A stretch of 33,527 bases of DNA from Candidatus Altimarinota bacterium (GCA_018608565.1 JABAZT010000041.1:1820-35346); one strand, 5' to 3'. Numbered from the stretch's first letter, positions 14,295 through 23,972 are shown. Notes: a model not told the origin generated them from the letters alone. Numbers and translations: made by a program.

Positions 14295-16316
14295 ATGTTA
14301 CATTATCCCTTAGAGAAGGTCTTGAGGACGACAAAAGCACACTTATTAAAATTACAAAAAATAGGTATTTTTACGGTGCAAGATCTTCTAGAGTTCTTTC
14401 CTAGGAAGTTGGAATCGGCTAATACAAGGACAAAATTAGCTGAAATTCAACTGGGAGAAAAACAAACCTTATATGGAATTTTGAATTATTTTCGTGTAGA
14501 AAAGTCCCGTAGAGGTAAACCAATTGGAAAAGCAGATCTAGAATTGAGTGATGGAACGTCTGTTGCGGTGATTTGGTTTCGGATTCCGTATCAGCTCAAA
14601 AATTTTCAAGGAGCTAAGAAGGTTTTCCTCGTTGGGAAGGTTGATCGAAATTATGGAACGGTTCAGATTAGTAACCCAGAAGTTCATTTTAACCAAAATG
14701 TTCATGTAGGAGGCATACGTCCTGTCTATCCTGAGTCTCCGCCTCTTACCTCTAAATGGTTTAGAGAAAAAATAAATGGATTGATGGTGTTTCAAAAAGA
14801 ATTTGATGAAATATTACCATCAGAGATATTGAAGACTGAGGATTTTATGGGGAAAAGAACGGCGATTAAGGCGATACATTTTCCTGAGAGTCTGGATATG
14901 TGGGAACGAGCGAAGGCTCGTCTTGGGTTTGAGGAATTGTTGGCGATACAGCTACGAGTGATGCAGTCGAAACTCATGCGAGAGAAAATACAGCAGAATC
15001 CTTATAAGTTTGGATTTGATCCAGAGGATATAAAAAAGGATTTTGAATTGTTTCCGTTTGAGCTGACACTTGCGCAGAAGAAATCGTTGTTGGAGATTTT
15101 GCAGGATTTTGACAAAGATCGTCCGATGAATCGTATGGTTCAGGGGGATGTGGGATCGGGGAAGACGATTGTGGCTTTTCTTGCAGCGCTGCAGGTTATA
15201 AAGCAAGGTTATCAGTCAGCGATACTGGCACCGACGGAAATTTTAGCAAAACAGCATTTTTCGGGAGCGCTGAAGTTTTTTCCTGCAGATTACTCAGTAG
15301 AATGTCTGACTGGTTCGACTCCTGCCAAGAAAAAAGAAAATATTAAGGCTCGACTGAGATCTGGTGAGATTAAAGTAATTATTGGGACTCATGCGATATT
15401 GACGGAAGATACGATCTTTAAAAATCTGGGGCTAGCGGTGATCGACGAGCAGCATCGGTTTGGGGTGAAGCAACGGAATCTTTTGGGGGAAAATCTGGCT
15501 CATGTTCTCAATATGACGGCGACTCCAATCCCCCGCTCTATGGCACTTACTATATATGGAGATCAGGATCTTTCTATCATAGGGGAGAAACCGGCTGGAC
15601 GGAAAGACATAATCACACGAATTGTGGCAGATAACAAAACGATGGAGACTTGTAATTACTTTATCGATGATCAAGTCAAAAAAGGACGACAGATTTTTTG
15701 GGTGTGCCCGCTCGTAGAAGAGTCTGAAAAGATGGAGGCAAAGAATGTGATGGAAGAATTTGTTCGAATATCAGAACAGGTCTTCCCTCAACATAGAGTG
15801 ACCTATCTGCATGGAAAGATGAAACCAAGAGAAAAGGATGACATCATGCGGGCGTTCAAGGAACATCAGTTTGATATACTCGTTTCTACCTCGGTGATTG
15901 AGGTGGGAGTGGATATTCCGAAGGCGACGGTGATGGTGATAGAAAACTCAGAACGGTTTGGGTTGTCACAGTTGCATCAGTTTCGTGGACGGATCGGACG
16001 TAATGATATGCAGTCGTATTGTTTCCTGATGGTGGGAGATAAAGAAGACAAACAAAAAGAACGGCTCAAGGCGATGGAAAAATCAAATGATGGATTCTAT
16101 CTCTCGGAGGTAGATCTACAGCTTCGTGGAGCTGGGGAAGTCTATGGGACCCGTCAGAGTGGTATCCCGAATCTCAAGCTCGCGGATCTGCATGATGTAG
16201 ATGGATTGAAAAAAGCTCGAAGTTGGGCAGAAAAACTCCTTCGAGAGGATCTGGGACTGTCGAAATATCCTGGATTACAAGCAATGGTTCGGAGTGGCGA
16301 GGTATTTTATCAGTAG
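14295..16316 (+). CDS. recG: ATP-dependent DNA helicase RecG
   Basis: A branch-migrating helicase that reverses stalled replication forks and processes recombination intermediates. The 673-aa protein has an N-terminal wedge/OB region (residues ~1-230), then a superfamily 2 helicase core with Walker A GDVGSGKT near residue 283, the RecG-type DEQHRFG box near 383, TATPIPRSMALTIYGD, and the C-terminal helicase lobe STSVIEVGVDIPKA...HQFRGRIGR. It is complete and close to the usual length (about 690 aa). A good promoter places transcription start at the ATG. It is followed by a small unknown gene on the same strand after 80 bases. Confidence 0.97.
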   Translation: MLHYPLEKVLRTTKAHLLKLQKIGIFTVQDLLEFFPRKLESANTRTKLAEIQLGEKQTLYGILNYFRVEKSRRGKPIGKADLELSDGTSVAVIWFRIPYQLKNFQGAKKVFLVGKVDRNYGTVQISNPEVHFNQNVHVGGIRPVYPESPPLTSKWFREKINGLMVFQKEFDEILPSEILKTEDFMGKRTAIKAIHFPESLDMWERAKARLGFEELLAIQLRVMQSKLMREKIQQNPYKFGFDPEDIKKDFELFPFELTLAQKKSLLEILQDFDKDRPMNRMVQGDVGSGKTIVAFLAALQVIKQGYQSAILAPTEILAKQHFSGALKFFPADYSVECLTGSTPAKKKENIKARLRSGEIKVIIGTHAILTEDTIFKNLGLAVIDEQHRFGVKQRNLLGENLAHVLNMTATPIPRSMALTIYGDQDLSIIGEKPAGRKDIITRIVADNKTMETCNYFIDDQVKKGRQIFWVCPLVEESEKMEAKNVMEEFVRISEQVFPQHRVTYLHGKMKPREKDDIMRAFKEHQFDILVSTSVIEVGVDIPKATVMVIENSERFGLSQLHQFRGRIGRNDMQSYCFLMVGDKEDKQKERLKAMEKSNDGFYLSEVDLQLRGAGEVYGTRQSGIPNLKLADLHDVDGLKKARSWAEKLLREDLGLSKYPGLQAMVRSGEVFYQ

Positions 16317-16396
16317 GATTATAATTTAAGGAAGGTGGGAATTGATTTTTTATGTTTCGAGTATAAAGTTAATTTGTTTTTAATCTTTAAATAAAC

Positions 16397-16735
16397 ATGG
16401 ATTTGGAGCAAGCACGAATTATAATTGATGATTTAGCAGGAGAGGAAGGATTGGTTGGCTTAGATGAGGTTTTTCGATCACCTTCTATGACTTCAAAAGA
16501 AGCTTTTGAAAAAGCATCTGGTTTAAGTTGGGAGGAAATAGTAGCGAATCTAAGGAATGAAGATATTTCTATTTTATCTCAGGAATTAAAAACAGTAACT
16601 CCTTTGAATGCATTTGTTATTGGTTGGATAAGGAGAGTTGGAAATATACTTGTAAGTAGAAATACAGAACAAATTGGCATCGGGCAGAATAATATTCTTA
16701 CTTCTAATACACTGATTGTTCCTAGTGAGGGTTAG
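16397..16735 (+). CDS. Small soluble protein of unknown function
   Basis: A 112-aa protein I do not recognise, without a signal peptide or clear membrane helix. The N-terminal half is acidic and predicted helical (DLEQARIIIDDLAGEEGLVG); the C-terminal third is Asn/Ile-rich. It lies after recG on the same strand, with its own AT-rich upstream region, and converges with uvrA. A perfect palindrome at 16748-16771 sits between the two stop codons. Confidence 0.6.
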   Translation: MDLEQARIIIDDLAGEEGLVGLDEVFRSPSMTSKEAFEKASGLSWEEIVANLRNEDISILSQELKTVTPLNAFVIGWIRRVGNILVSRNTEQIGIGQNNILTSNTLIVPSEG

Positions 16736-16747
16736 ATATTTTTTTGG

Positions 16748-16771
16748 AGCCTAGGTCACGTGACCTAGGCT
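16748..16771. terminator. Perfect 24-bp palindrome between convergent genes
   Basis: A perfect palindrome whose RNA would form a 10-bp stem AGCCTAGGTC/GACCTAGGCT with loop ACGT. It sits between the stop codons of the small gene (16735) and uvrA (16782), where a bidirectional terminator is expected. It has no T-run on either side, so it would be a poor factor-independent terminator. It could instead protect 3' ends or bind a protein. Confidence 0.5.
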
Positions 16772-16781
16772 TTGGACTCTA

Positions 16782-19658
16782 TTACTTCTTCTCCAACATC
16801 TTTGCCAAGAATTCTCCGGTGTAGCTGTCTTTTACTTTCGCGATTTCTTCTGGTGTTCCTTCTGCGACAATTTTTCCTCCCATATCTCCCCCTTCTGGAC
16901 CGATGTCTATGACATGATCACAGCATTTTATGACATCGAGATTATGTTCGATGACGATGACGGAGTTTCCTTTGTCTACCAGAGCTTGGAGTACATGAAG
17001 GAGTTTTTTTACATCTGAGAAATGAAGTCCTGTTGTTGGCTCATCGAGTACATAGATGGTTTTTCCTGTTGATTTTTTCATCAGTTCTGAAGCGAGCTTT
17101 ACTCGCTGGGCTTCTCCTCCTGATAGGGTGGTAGCACTTTGTCCAAGATGGATGTATCCGAGTCCAACGTCCATAAGGGCTTGGAGTTTGTGAGCAATGT
17201 GAGAAAAGGCATCGAAAAATTCGAGCGCTTCTTCTACTGTCATCTTGAGTACGTCAGAAATAGATTTCCCTCGGTAGGTGACCTCGAGTGTTTCGGAATT
17301 ATATCGTTTTCCGTCACAGGTCTCACATGGTACGTATACATCTGGAAGGAAGTGCATTTCGATTTTTTTGATTCCGTCTCCTCCACAGGCTTCACATCGT
17401 CCCCCTTTTACATTAAAACTAAATCGTCCGGTATTGTACCCTCGGAGTTTGGCTTCTGGGGTTGAGGCAAAGACTTCACGGATATCAGTAAAGACTCCAG
17501 TATAAGTTGCAGGATTTGACCTGGGAGTTCTTCCGATGGCTGACTGGTCAATGGAGATGAGTTTGTCGAGCTGATCCACTCCGATGACTTCATCATGCGC
17601 TCCAGCTGGTTTTTTGGCTCGATTGAGGTCTCGGGCAAGTACTGGTACGAGGATTTTGTTTATAAGAGAAGATTTTCCAGATCCAGAAACTCCGGCAATC
17701 CCGACAAGACATCCAATTGGGATTTCTACATCTACGTTTTGGAGATTGTTTTCTCTGGCATTTTTGATTTCAAGTTTTCCAAGTGGTTTTCGTCGAACTC
17801 GTGGAGTTCGGATTTCTTTTCTTCCAAATAGGAAGTCCGCTGTTTCAGAGTCTGATTTTTCCATTTCCTCTAGCGTTCCAGAGAATACGAGCTTTCCTCC
17901 ATGGGCTCCAGCTCTTGGTCCAATCTCTATAATATGATCTGCGATTCTCATCGTATCTTCATCATGCTCTACTACGATGACGGTATTTCCGAGATCTCTT
18001 AGGTGCTTGAGAGTGATGATGAGTCGATCGTTATCTTTTTGATGTAGTCCAATAGAAGGTTCATCGAGAACGTAGAGTACTCCTTGGAGTTGAGATCCGA
18101 TCTGTGTGGCAAGTCGTATTCGTTGGGCTTCTCCTCCAGAGAGTGTATTGGCAGCTCGATTGAGCATGAGGTAGGAAAGCCCTACATTTTCAAGAAATGA
18201 AAGTCGGTCAGCGATTTCTTTTTGAATTGGTTTTACAATGTCTTGAGTCTCGGTGTTAATTGGAAGTGATAGTATCCAGGCTTTTACCTCTGGGATAGAC
18301 ATGGAACAGACGTTGGAGACGGTTTCTTTTTCGATAAAAACGTTTCGTCCATAGATGTTTAATCGTGATCCTTTACAGGTTTGGCATGAACTTTCGATCA
18401 TGAACTCTTCGAGTTTTTTTCTTACAAAATCACTATCTGATTCATTAAATCGTTTTTCTGTTTGGGCAATAAGTCCGTCAAACTCTGTAGAAGTTGAACG
18501 TCCTGAAAAATTTCCTTTGAGTTTTACTTCGAACATTTCTTCTCCACATCCATCAAAGAGTCGATCGAGATTTTCTTTGGATATTTCACTGATTGGTTTA
18601 TCGAGTGAAAATTTGTATTTGGCACTTACGGCTTCAAGGACTGATACATACCAGCCTTGTGCGTTGGCTCCGAGACTTGCCCATGGAAGAATTCCTCCTT
18701 CTCGGATTGAGAGTTTTCGGTTGAGAGCCGTATCACGATTTAATTCAAGTCTATATCCAAGTCCATGACAAGATTCACAGGCTCCGTGAGGAGAATTGAA
18801 TGAAAACATTCGTGGTTCTATAGGAGGGAATGAAAATCCAGTTTCTGGATCAGATAGATGTTCTGAAAAAAGATGATCACTTTCATCTCCTATTCTGTGG
18901 GCGATAAGAATTCCTTCCCCAAATTTCATAGCTGTCTCGATTGAATCAAGCATTCTAAGCCGATCGTCATTTTTTCCTTCAACCTCTGTTCCATCAGATA
19001 GTTTTTCAGCAATTCGTCCATAATCAGCTTTGGTAAGACGATCTACTACGATTTCAATATTGTGTTTTTTGTTTGGATCTAGTTCTATGTCTTCATTTAT
19101 GGTTCGTATATGTCCATTGATTCGAACTCGTACAAATCCTGCTTTTTGTATTTTATCTAGCACTTCTAGGTGTTCTCCTTTTTTTCCTCGAACCATTGGT
19201 GCGAGAATCATAAATTTTTCACCATTTTCCCATTGATTAATCGTGTCTACCATTTGGGCTGGAGATTGAGACTGAAGTGGTCGTCCATTTTCAGGATTGA
19301 TTGGGGTTCCTACTTTGGCGAAAAGAAGTCGAAGATAATCATAAATTTCAGTCGTAGTTCCTACGGTTGATCTTGGGTTTCGAGGGGCTGTTTTTTGGTC
19401 AATTGATATGGCAGGAGAGAGTCCTTCGATTGATTCTACTTCTGGTTTTTCTTGTAGTTGGAGAAATTGTCGTGCGTAGGTAGAGAGGCTTTCTACGTAT
19501 CGTCGTTGTCCTTCGGCGTAAATTGTATCAAATGCAAGAGAAGATTTTCCTGATCCAGAAACTCCGGTTACTACCGTGAGCTGCTCTCGAGGGATTTCTA
19601 CATCGATGTTTTGGAGGTTGTGCATTTTTGCGCCGCGGACGATTATTTTTTTAGTCAT
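16782..19658 (-). CDS. uvrA: Excinuclease ABC subunit A
   Basis: The DNA-damage recognition ATPase of nucleotide excision repair, acting with UvrB and UvrC. The 958-aa protein is complete: a first Walker [10 protein letters not shown] (residues 32-40), zinc-binding cysteines CESCHGLGY and [13 protein letters not shown] signature [12 protein letters not shown], a second Walker [10 protein letters not shown], the second zinc module CEACGGDG...[10 protein letters not shown], and the second signature [12 protein letters not shown]. Length and order match standard UvrA (about 940 aa). A possible promoter lies at 19747-19775, so the mRNA would have a leader of about 80 bases carrying a terminator-like hairpin. 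Confidence 0.98.
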   Translation of the reverse strand: MTKKIIVRGAKMHNLQNIDVEIPREQLTVVTGVSGSGKSSLAFDTIYAEGQRRYVESLSTYARQFLQLQEKPEVESIEGLSPAISIDQKTAPRNPRSTVGTTTEIYDYLRLLFAKVGTPINPENGRPLQSQSPAQMVDTINQWENGEKFMILAPMVRGKKGEHLEVLDKIQKAGFVRVRINGHIRTINEDIELDPNKKHNIEIVVDRLTKADYGRIAEKLSDGTEVEGKNDDRLRMLDSIETAMKFGEGILIAHRIGDESDHLFSEHLSDPETGFSFPPIEPRMFSFNSPHGACESCHGLGYRLELNRDTALNRKLSIREGGILPWASLGANAQGWYVSVLEAVSAKYKFSLDKPISEISKENLDRLFDGCGEEMFEVKLKGNFSGRSTSTEFDGLIAQTEKRFNESDSDFVRKKLEEFMIESSCQTCKGSRLNIYGRNVFIEKETVSNVCSMSIPEVKAWILSLPINTETQDIVKPIQKEIADRLSFLENVGLSYLMLNRAANTLSGGEAQRIRLATQIGSQLQGVLYVLDEPSIGLHQKDNDRLIITLKHLRDLGNTVIVVEHDEDTMRIADHIIEIGPRAGAHGGKLVFSGTLEEMEKSDSETADFLFGRKEIRTPRVRRKPLGKLEIKNARENNLQNVDVEIPIGCLVGIAGVSGSGKSSLINKILVPVLARDLNRAKKPAGAHDEVIGVDQLDKLISIDQSAIGRTPRSNPATYTGVFTDIREVFASTPEAKLRGYNTGRFSFNVKGGRCEACGGDGIKKIEMHFLPDVYVPCETCDGKRYNSETLEVTYRGKSISDVLKMTVEEALEFFDAFSHIAHKLQALMDVGLGYIHLGQSATTLSGGEAQRVKLASELMKKSTGKTIYVLDEPTTGLHFSDVKKLLHVLQALVDKGNSVIVIEHNLDVIKCCDHVIDIGPEGGDMGGKIVAEGTPEEIAKVKDSYTGEFLAKMLEKK

Positions 19659-19711
19659 AAAATTGGTTAATTGTGAGTGCTAAAGGAAGAGATAGTAAAA
19701 AAATTTACATA

Positions 19712-19735
19712 CAAAAAAACGGCGACAGTCGCGCC
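19712..19735 (-). terminator. Terminator-like hairpin in the uvrA leader
   Basis: On the minus strand, GGCG-CGACTGT-CGCC (19735-19721) is followed by G and a run of T (19719-19712). It lies about 55 bases before the uvrA ATG and after the candidate uvrA promoter, so it could act as an attenuator. Alternatively it stops antisense transcription coming from the glycosyltransferase side. The 4-bp stem is short. Confidence 0.4.
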
Positions 19736-19746
19736 ATTGCGAACGC

Positions 19747-19775
19747 ATGGTAGCGTTGGAGTTGAGTAAAGTCAA
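19747..19775 (-). promoter_or_regulatory. Possible uvrA promoter
   Basis: On the minus strand: TTGACT (19775-19770), a 17-base spacer and TACCAT (19752-19747). The -35 is good and the -10 weak. It stands back to back with the plus-strand promoter at 19762-19790. Confidence 0.35.
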
Positions 19776-19790
19776 ACTTTGTGTTATAAT
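19762..19790 (+). promoter_or_regulatory. Promoter of the small gene at 19844
   Basis: TTGAGT (19762-19767), an exact 17-base spacer and extended -10 TGTTATAAT with TATAAT at 19785-19790. The predicted start near 19797 gives a 47-base leader. Confidence 0.65.
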
Positions 19791-19843
19791 GTTTTGATTT
19801 CTAAACAACCCTTTAGAAACGATTAACATTATTGATATATACC

Positions 19844-20068
19844 ATGAAACGATTTTTATTTCTTCGCGACTTTGATACTGATTGTCCGCACCATACTGGG
19901 ACAGGTGACTTTACGGCTACGGCTGATCCTGTGGTAATACAGAAAGAAGATGTTCAGTTTAGAAAGTCTCCAGAAGCTTTTTTTGCTTCTCTTAATGATG
20001 ATGTGTCAGGTTATTTTGGTGACCACGCAGGAAAAGAGGTTGAGGATAAAGTGAGTGAACTGGAGTAG
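19844..20068 (+). CDS. Small protein of unknown function
   Basis: A 74-aa protein I do not recognise. It starts MKRFLFLRDFDTDCPHHTGT and is acidic later, ending in a Glu-rich helix-like tail (DHAGKEVEDKVSELE). No membrane helix or signal peptide. A good promoter 54 bases upstream supports a real gene. I use ATG 19844 rather than an upstream in-frame TTG at 19832. Its stop touches that of the convergent glycosyltransferase: TAG ends at 20068 and the other stop begins at 20069. Confidence 0.65.
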   Translation: MKRFLFLRDFDTDCPHHTGTGDFTATADPVVIQKEDVQFRKSPEAFFASLNDDVSGYFGDHAGKEVEDKVSELE

Positions 20069-21244
20069 TTATGCCAGTAGTCCTAACATCCTTTTGGTTG
20101 TTTCTGCAAGACTGTAGTTTTCAGCTACGAAGTCTTTCATGTACGTTGTTAACTCTGTGAGTGCGTCTGGTGTATCAGCGTAATATCCTATTTTTTCAGC
20201 GAGTGACATGGTGTTTTGGTTTTCGATAATGAATGCCTGTTCATCAATCTTGATATTGTGTGTTCTCCAGACCCATTGGATATAAGATTGGATTATTTCT
20301 CGTGGTCCAGTTTGATCGAAAACAAGGATCATTTTTCCCATAGCCATAGCTTCAATTACGATTCTCCCGAATGTTTCGGGTTCGGTTGGAAGTGCGAGAA
20401 CTATGTCGGACTGAGCAAATGTTTCAAAAGGAGATGGAACTTCACCATAGAATTTTACATTAGTTAGTTTTCGGTCTTTGGCGGTTTGTTGAATTTCTTC
20501 GTCGTATTTGATTGTTTTAGGGTCATTTAGGGTAGGAGCTCCAATGATTTGAAATTTTAGGTCAGGGTTACGTTCATAGAGTAGGTCTGCAACTTCTACA
20601 ACGTGATGCTGTCCTTTGCGTGGGTCGATACGTCCAAGAATCGTAATGTTTTTGATCTCTTGAAGTGTTGAAGTATTTTCATTTTCAAGGGAAAGTATTT
20701 TGAGATCGACTCCGTTTTCGACTATTTTTATTTTTTTCTGATCTTTTTCGGCGATGACTTCGTGGAGCCAGTTTCGTGTTGGGAGTGAGTTGGCGATGAG
20801 AATATCTGCTTGGCCTGCTATTCGTCGAATGATATGGTTTGGGGTGGTGAAGTCATGGAGCATGACAATCCATCTAGTTTTTAGGCCTAGTTTTTTTGCG
20901 AGGTACATGACGAAGTGTGTTCGTGGTGTATTGGTAAAGACCTGATGTGCTTTTTCCTTTTTTACTATTTTTATCAAACTTCGTGCCGTTTTAAATAGTT
21001 TTGTAAGGATGAATGCTTTTTTAAGCTTCCCTCCTTTTACGCTTGGAATTTCGAGTGGAATTTGAGGAATCACAATATCGCTTTTACTAATAAGGGATTG
21101 ATAGTCTGGACATGGAGTTCCAACAAGAACCGGATCAATTTGTCTGTTGTCGATGGATTTGAGGTGTGTCAAAAAGTCGATTAAAAATCGTTCGGCTCCG
21201 CCGAGAAATTCGCCTTGGTCTAGAAAGATTGTTTTTTTTGCCAT
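20069..21244 (-). CDS. Glycosyltransferase family 4 (group 1)
   Basis: A 391-aa GT-B fold enzyme that would transfer a sugar from a nucleotide sugar to a lipid, glycan or protein. The N-terminal half has LDQGEFLGGAERFLIDFL, a typical acceptor-side start of the GT4 type, and ENGVDL before the donor domain. The donor half has ITILGRIDPRKGQHH and the family's E-x7-E motif in PTEPETFGRIVIEAMAMG. The substrate cannot be told. A hairpin (21252-21275) lies just before the start, and an unknown gene lies upstream on the same strand with 61 bases between them. Confidence 0.88.
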   Translation of the reverse strand: MAKKTIFLDQGEFLGGAERFLIDFLTHLKSIDNRQIDPVLVGTPCPDYQSLISKSDIVIPQIPLEIPSVKGGKLKKAFILTKLFKTARSLIKIVKKEKAHQVFTNTPRTHFVMYLAKKLGLKTRWIVMLHDFTTPNHIIRRIAGQADILIANSLPTRNWLHEVIAEKDQKKIKIVENGVDLKILSLENENTSTLQEIKNITILGRIDPRKGQHHVVEVADLLYERNPDLKFQIIGAPTLNDPKTIKYDEEIQQTAKDRKLTNVKFYGEVPSPFETFAQSDIVLALPTEPETFGRIVIEAMAMGKMILVFDQTGPREIIQSYIQWVWRTHNIKIDEQAFIIENQNTMSLAEKIGYYADTPDALTELTTYMKDFVAENYSLAETTKRMLGLLA

Positions 21245-21251
21245 GAGTAAA

Positions 21252-21275
21252 GCTTATGCTTGTTGTGAGCATAGC
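21252..21275 (-). other. Imperfect hairpin before the glycosyltransferase start
   Basis: On the minus strand, GCTATGCT and AGCATAAGC pair with one bulged base around a short loop, followed by TTTACT. It could be a weak terminator of the upstream unknown gene or a leader structure of the glycosyltransferase mRNA. Confidence 0.35.
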
Positions 21276-21305
21276 AGAAAAATATTTTAAGAGTAAAAGA
21301 AGTAA

Positions 21306-21824
21306 TTAGACTACGCTGCGTGGAACTTGGATAAATTTTTGAAGTTCTGATCGGATGGATTCGATTTTTTCTTTGTAAGGAGAGGTTTGAATTATTTTTT
21401 GTAATATGGGATCATTTTTTGGTTTTTGCTTTTTATCTAGAGTCCGTATTTCTAGTGAAACATAAGGTAGTATTTGGTTTGGGATATTATTTTTGATTAT
21501 TATTTTAAACTCTGTGAACTCTCCAGATTTATTTCGAAGAGCCGTCCAAGATATTTGATCTTCTGTTCCGATTTTTACTTCTGAATCAGCTATTATTTGG
21601 TCTGTATTTCTATTTTTAATATTAGTTTCTATTTTTTTAAGTTGTAGCTCTAGCTCCCATGCACGTACCGTTTCGAGTGTATCTAGTTCTAGTTTTAATT
21701 TTTCTAGTCCTTCTCCAGTCTCTGGTTCTATTGTTTCAGTGAGAGTTTCAATTGTATTATCAGTTACTTCCTGATAGATATGTTTATGGATTATTTTGAT
21801 ATGTCTGTTGAGGAGGTGTTTCAT
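21306..21824 (-). CDS. Protein of unknown function with His-rich start and coiled-coil region
   Basis: A 172-aa protein I do not recognise. The first 16 residues hold four His and several Lys (MKHLLNRHIKIIHKHI). A Glu/Leu/Thr-rich segment at ~24-70 looks like a coiled coil, followed by a mixed region. No membrane helix. It is AT-rich. The next gene upstream starts with a similar His/Lys-rich segment, so the two may be related or use the same targeting or binding element. Confidence 0.6.
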   Translation of the reverse strand: MKHLLNRHIKIIHKHIYQEVTDNTIETLTETIEPETGEGLEKLKLELDTLETVRAWELELQLKKIETNIKNRNTDQIIADSEVKIGTEDQISWTALRNKSGEFTEFKIIIKNNIPNQILPYVSLEIRTLDKKQKPKNDPILQKIIQTSPYKEKIESIRSELQKFIQVPRSVV

Positions 21825-21886
21825 TGTATATACTTTATTTTTTTCTTAATAGAGACTGCTCTAAAGATTTTATTGGACTGTCTGAT

Positions 21887-22447
21887 TTAGTATTCGTATT
21901 TTTTCCCTGTTACTCGTGAATCAAGAATTGATAATTGGTAGTGTACTAACGTGTCAATGCTGGCTTCTATATCGCTTGCTACGTATTCACGGAGCGTGAA
22001 TTTTGCGTGTTTATTTCCTGGATATAATGGTAAATCTAATATGTAAATGCCGTTAGCTTTTTCAAATCGAAGCAATGCATTCCTGAGTCCAGTTATTCTT
22101 TGCTCACTCATGTTCATAATAATATCAGGGTTTTGATTTTGTTCTCGCAATGCACGACCATCTATTTCTGCACTTTGTAATTCAGCTTTAAGTATGTCTT
22201 TTAATTCATCCCCATTTTTACTGGTTTTGCATATTTTTAGGGTTGCTGTTAGTTTTTTTGTTTGAGATTCTAGTATTCGGAAATATCCTATTTCCTTACC
22301 TTTTAGGTCCATATAGTCACGTGTGTTTTGAAAACCAACTAATCCTTCCTTCAATTGTTCTTTTCTTGTGTTATATTGTGATTTTTCTCCAAATTTATGT
22401 ATTTTTCTGTGATTTGTTTTTTGATGATTTTGATGTAAAAATTTCAT
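21887..22447 (-). CDS. Protein of unknown function with His-rich start
   Basis: A 186-aa protein I do not recognise. It begins MKFLHQNHQKTNHRKIHKF, with four His and five Lys or Arg in 19 residues. The rest is soluble and mostly helical, with MNMSEQRITGLRNALLRFEKANGIY in the middle and a C-terminal Tyr/Lys tail (GKKYEY). It lies 62 bases upstream of a gene with a similar start and 21 bases downstream of comEC, so the three could form one minus-strand unit. Confidence 0.6.
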   Translation of the reverse strand: MKFLHQNHQKTNHRKIHKFGEKSQYNTRKEQLKEGLVGFQNTRDYMDLKGKEIGYFRILESQTKKLTATLKICKTSKNGDELKDILKAELQSAEIDGRALREQNQNPDIIMNMSEQRITGLRNALLRFEKANGIYILDLPLYPGNKHAKFTLREYVASDIEASIDTLVHYQLSILDSRVTGKKYEY

Positions 22448-22468
22448 TTTGTATTTCTTACTAATATG

Positions 22469-23959
22469 TTATCTTATCACGTTTTTCTTTTTAAGTAAAT
22501 ACTCTTCTTGGAATCTTGGGCTAATATTTGCCCATAGGATAAAGCTAATAAGGATTATTCCGGTGAAGAGGGCGAAGGATTTGTGAATTTGGATTGTTGG
22601 GAAAAGAGAAAATATGTTCGCGACAGATAGTAAAATCTGAAGACAGAACCATGCAGGAATACTGAGTATTCGGAGTATAATATCAGGGAAAAATCCAAGT
22701 ATTGAGATGAGACTAGAGAAGAGCATGGCGAGTGGGATGATGGGTTCAGTGAGTTGATTTGCTAATAGTCCTCCGGTCGGAAATGCTTCGAAGAAATAGG
22801 TTTGGAGAGGGAATATTGCAATTTGAGAGCTAAGTGTGACGAGGAATATGTTTCGAAATTCAAATCGATTCGTCAGCCATTGGAAGTAGGGAGTTAGTAT
22901 TGGAACAAGAAGAATAATTCCGAGTGTGGCAGCAAAACTAAAGAAGAATCCTAGGTCGGTTTGAACGACTTTTGGATTTATGAGCCCGATGATGACGGCT
23001 GAGAGGAGTACGATATTTCGACTCTCACTAAATCTTCCGTTACTGACGGCAACGCCTACAAGACTTCCCATAATCGCGGCTCGAACCACGGGCGCTTCGC
23101 TTCCGGTCATGAGGACGAAAAACAAGACGATTATTATCGAGCCAAGTATATTGATCCGTGGACCAAATCGTCTAAGTAGGAAATTGCAAAGAATCATAAT
23201 CACGCTGATATTGAATCCTGAAACTACAAGAATATGCATTAACCCTGAGTCTTGAAAGTCTTTTTGGATTGGAGGAGGAAGTTCCTTTTTGACACCTAGG
23301 AGTATTCCCATGGCTATGGTTGAATGTGGAGATGGAAGCAATTGTTCTAGATTTTGTTCAAGCTTGATTCGGATTTGTTCTGCGGTTTTGAGAAAAACCC
23401 AACCTCCATTTTTATCGAGTACTTCTATGTTTGATGGAAATTTGATGATATGGCTTGCACCAAATCGATCGAGGTACTTGATGTAGTTAAAGTCTTTGAA
23501 ATTTCTTGGTTTTGAAAGTTTCCCTTTTATCTCAATAGTATCTCCGTAATGAAGGATGGTGGTTGGTTTTGTGACGAGAAGGATCTTTTGTTTTCCCGTT
23601 ACTGGAGATTGATTAATAGATTTTATATGGAGGTAGTTTCGGTTGTTTTTGATTCGTTGATCTGGAAAACTTGTGATTGTTCCTTGGATAAGGACGTTTT
23701 CACCTTCCAGTGTATTGAGTGGATTTGTTTTGATTCGAGATTGAAAGCCAGAATAGGTGATCGAAAGACTAAGACAGAGACCTATAATACTTACGAGGAA
23801 TATTGTGTTTTTTGAATTTCTTAGTTGGATCGTGGTAATTAGAAATACGGTTGAGATTAACGGTAGTAATGGATTCCAGCTGATCCATTGGGCCGTAATA
23901 AAACCGGTAAGTAGAGAGAGAAGGCTTATTCGAAGAATTGTGCTTTTTGAGCTTTTCAT
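22469..23959 (-). CDS. comEC: ComEC/Rec2 competence channel without metallo-beta-lactamase domain
   Basis: The inner-membrane channel for single-stranded DNA uptake. The 496-aa protein has two N-terminal helices, a DUF4131-like soluble domain (residues ~55-165, with an OB-type strand pattern) and the multi-helix Competence domain, including GLMHILVVSGFNISVIMIL and TGSEAPVVRAAIMG, both characteristic. It ends in a Lys-rich tail right after the last helices and lacks the C-terminal metallo-beta-lactamase-like nuclease domain of full-length ComEC (about 750 aa). Such short forms occur in several phyla. Its promoter region overlaps that of the divergent gene at 23988; TATACC lies 14 bases before its ATG. 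Confidence 0.93.
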   Translation of the reverse strand: MKSSKSTILRISLLSLLTGFITAQWISWNPLLPLISTVFLITTIQLRNSKNTIFLVSIIGLCLSLSITYSGFQSRIKTNPLNTLEGENVLIQGTITSFPDQRIKNNRNYLHIKSINQSPVTGKQKILLVTKPTTILHYGDTIEIKGKLSKPRNFKDFNYIKYLDRFGASHIIKFPSNIEVLDKNGGWVFLKTAEQIRIKLEQNLEQLLPSPHSTIAMGILLGVKKELPPPIQKDFQDSGLMHILVVSGFNISVIMILCNFLLRRFGPRINILGSIIIVLFFVLMTGSEAPVVRAAIMGSLVGVAVSNGRFSESRNIVLLSAVIIGLINPKVVQTDLGFFFSFAATLGIILLVPILTPYFQWLTNRFEFRNIFLVTLSSQIAIFPLQTYFFEAFPTGGLLANQLTEPIIPLAMLFSSLISILGFFPDIILRILSIPAWFCLQILLSVANIFSLFPTIQIHKSFALFTGIILISFILWANISPRFQEEYLLKKKNVIR

Positions 23960-23972
23960 TTTGTTGTTTTTT

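Noticed and set aside
17139-19370. Several plus-strand open frames across uvrA
   Set aside because: All are antisense to a complete, highly conserved UvrA with no promoter or family motif of their own.
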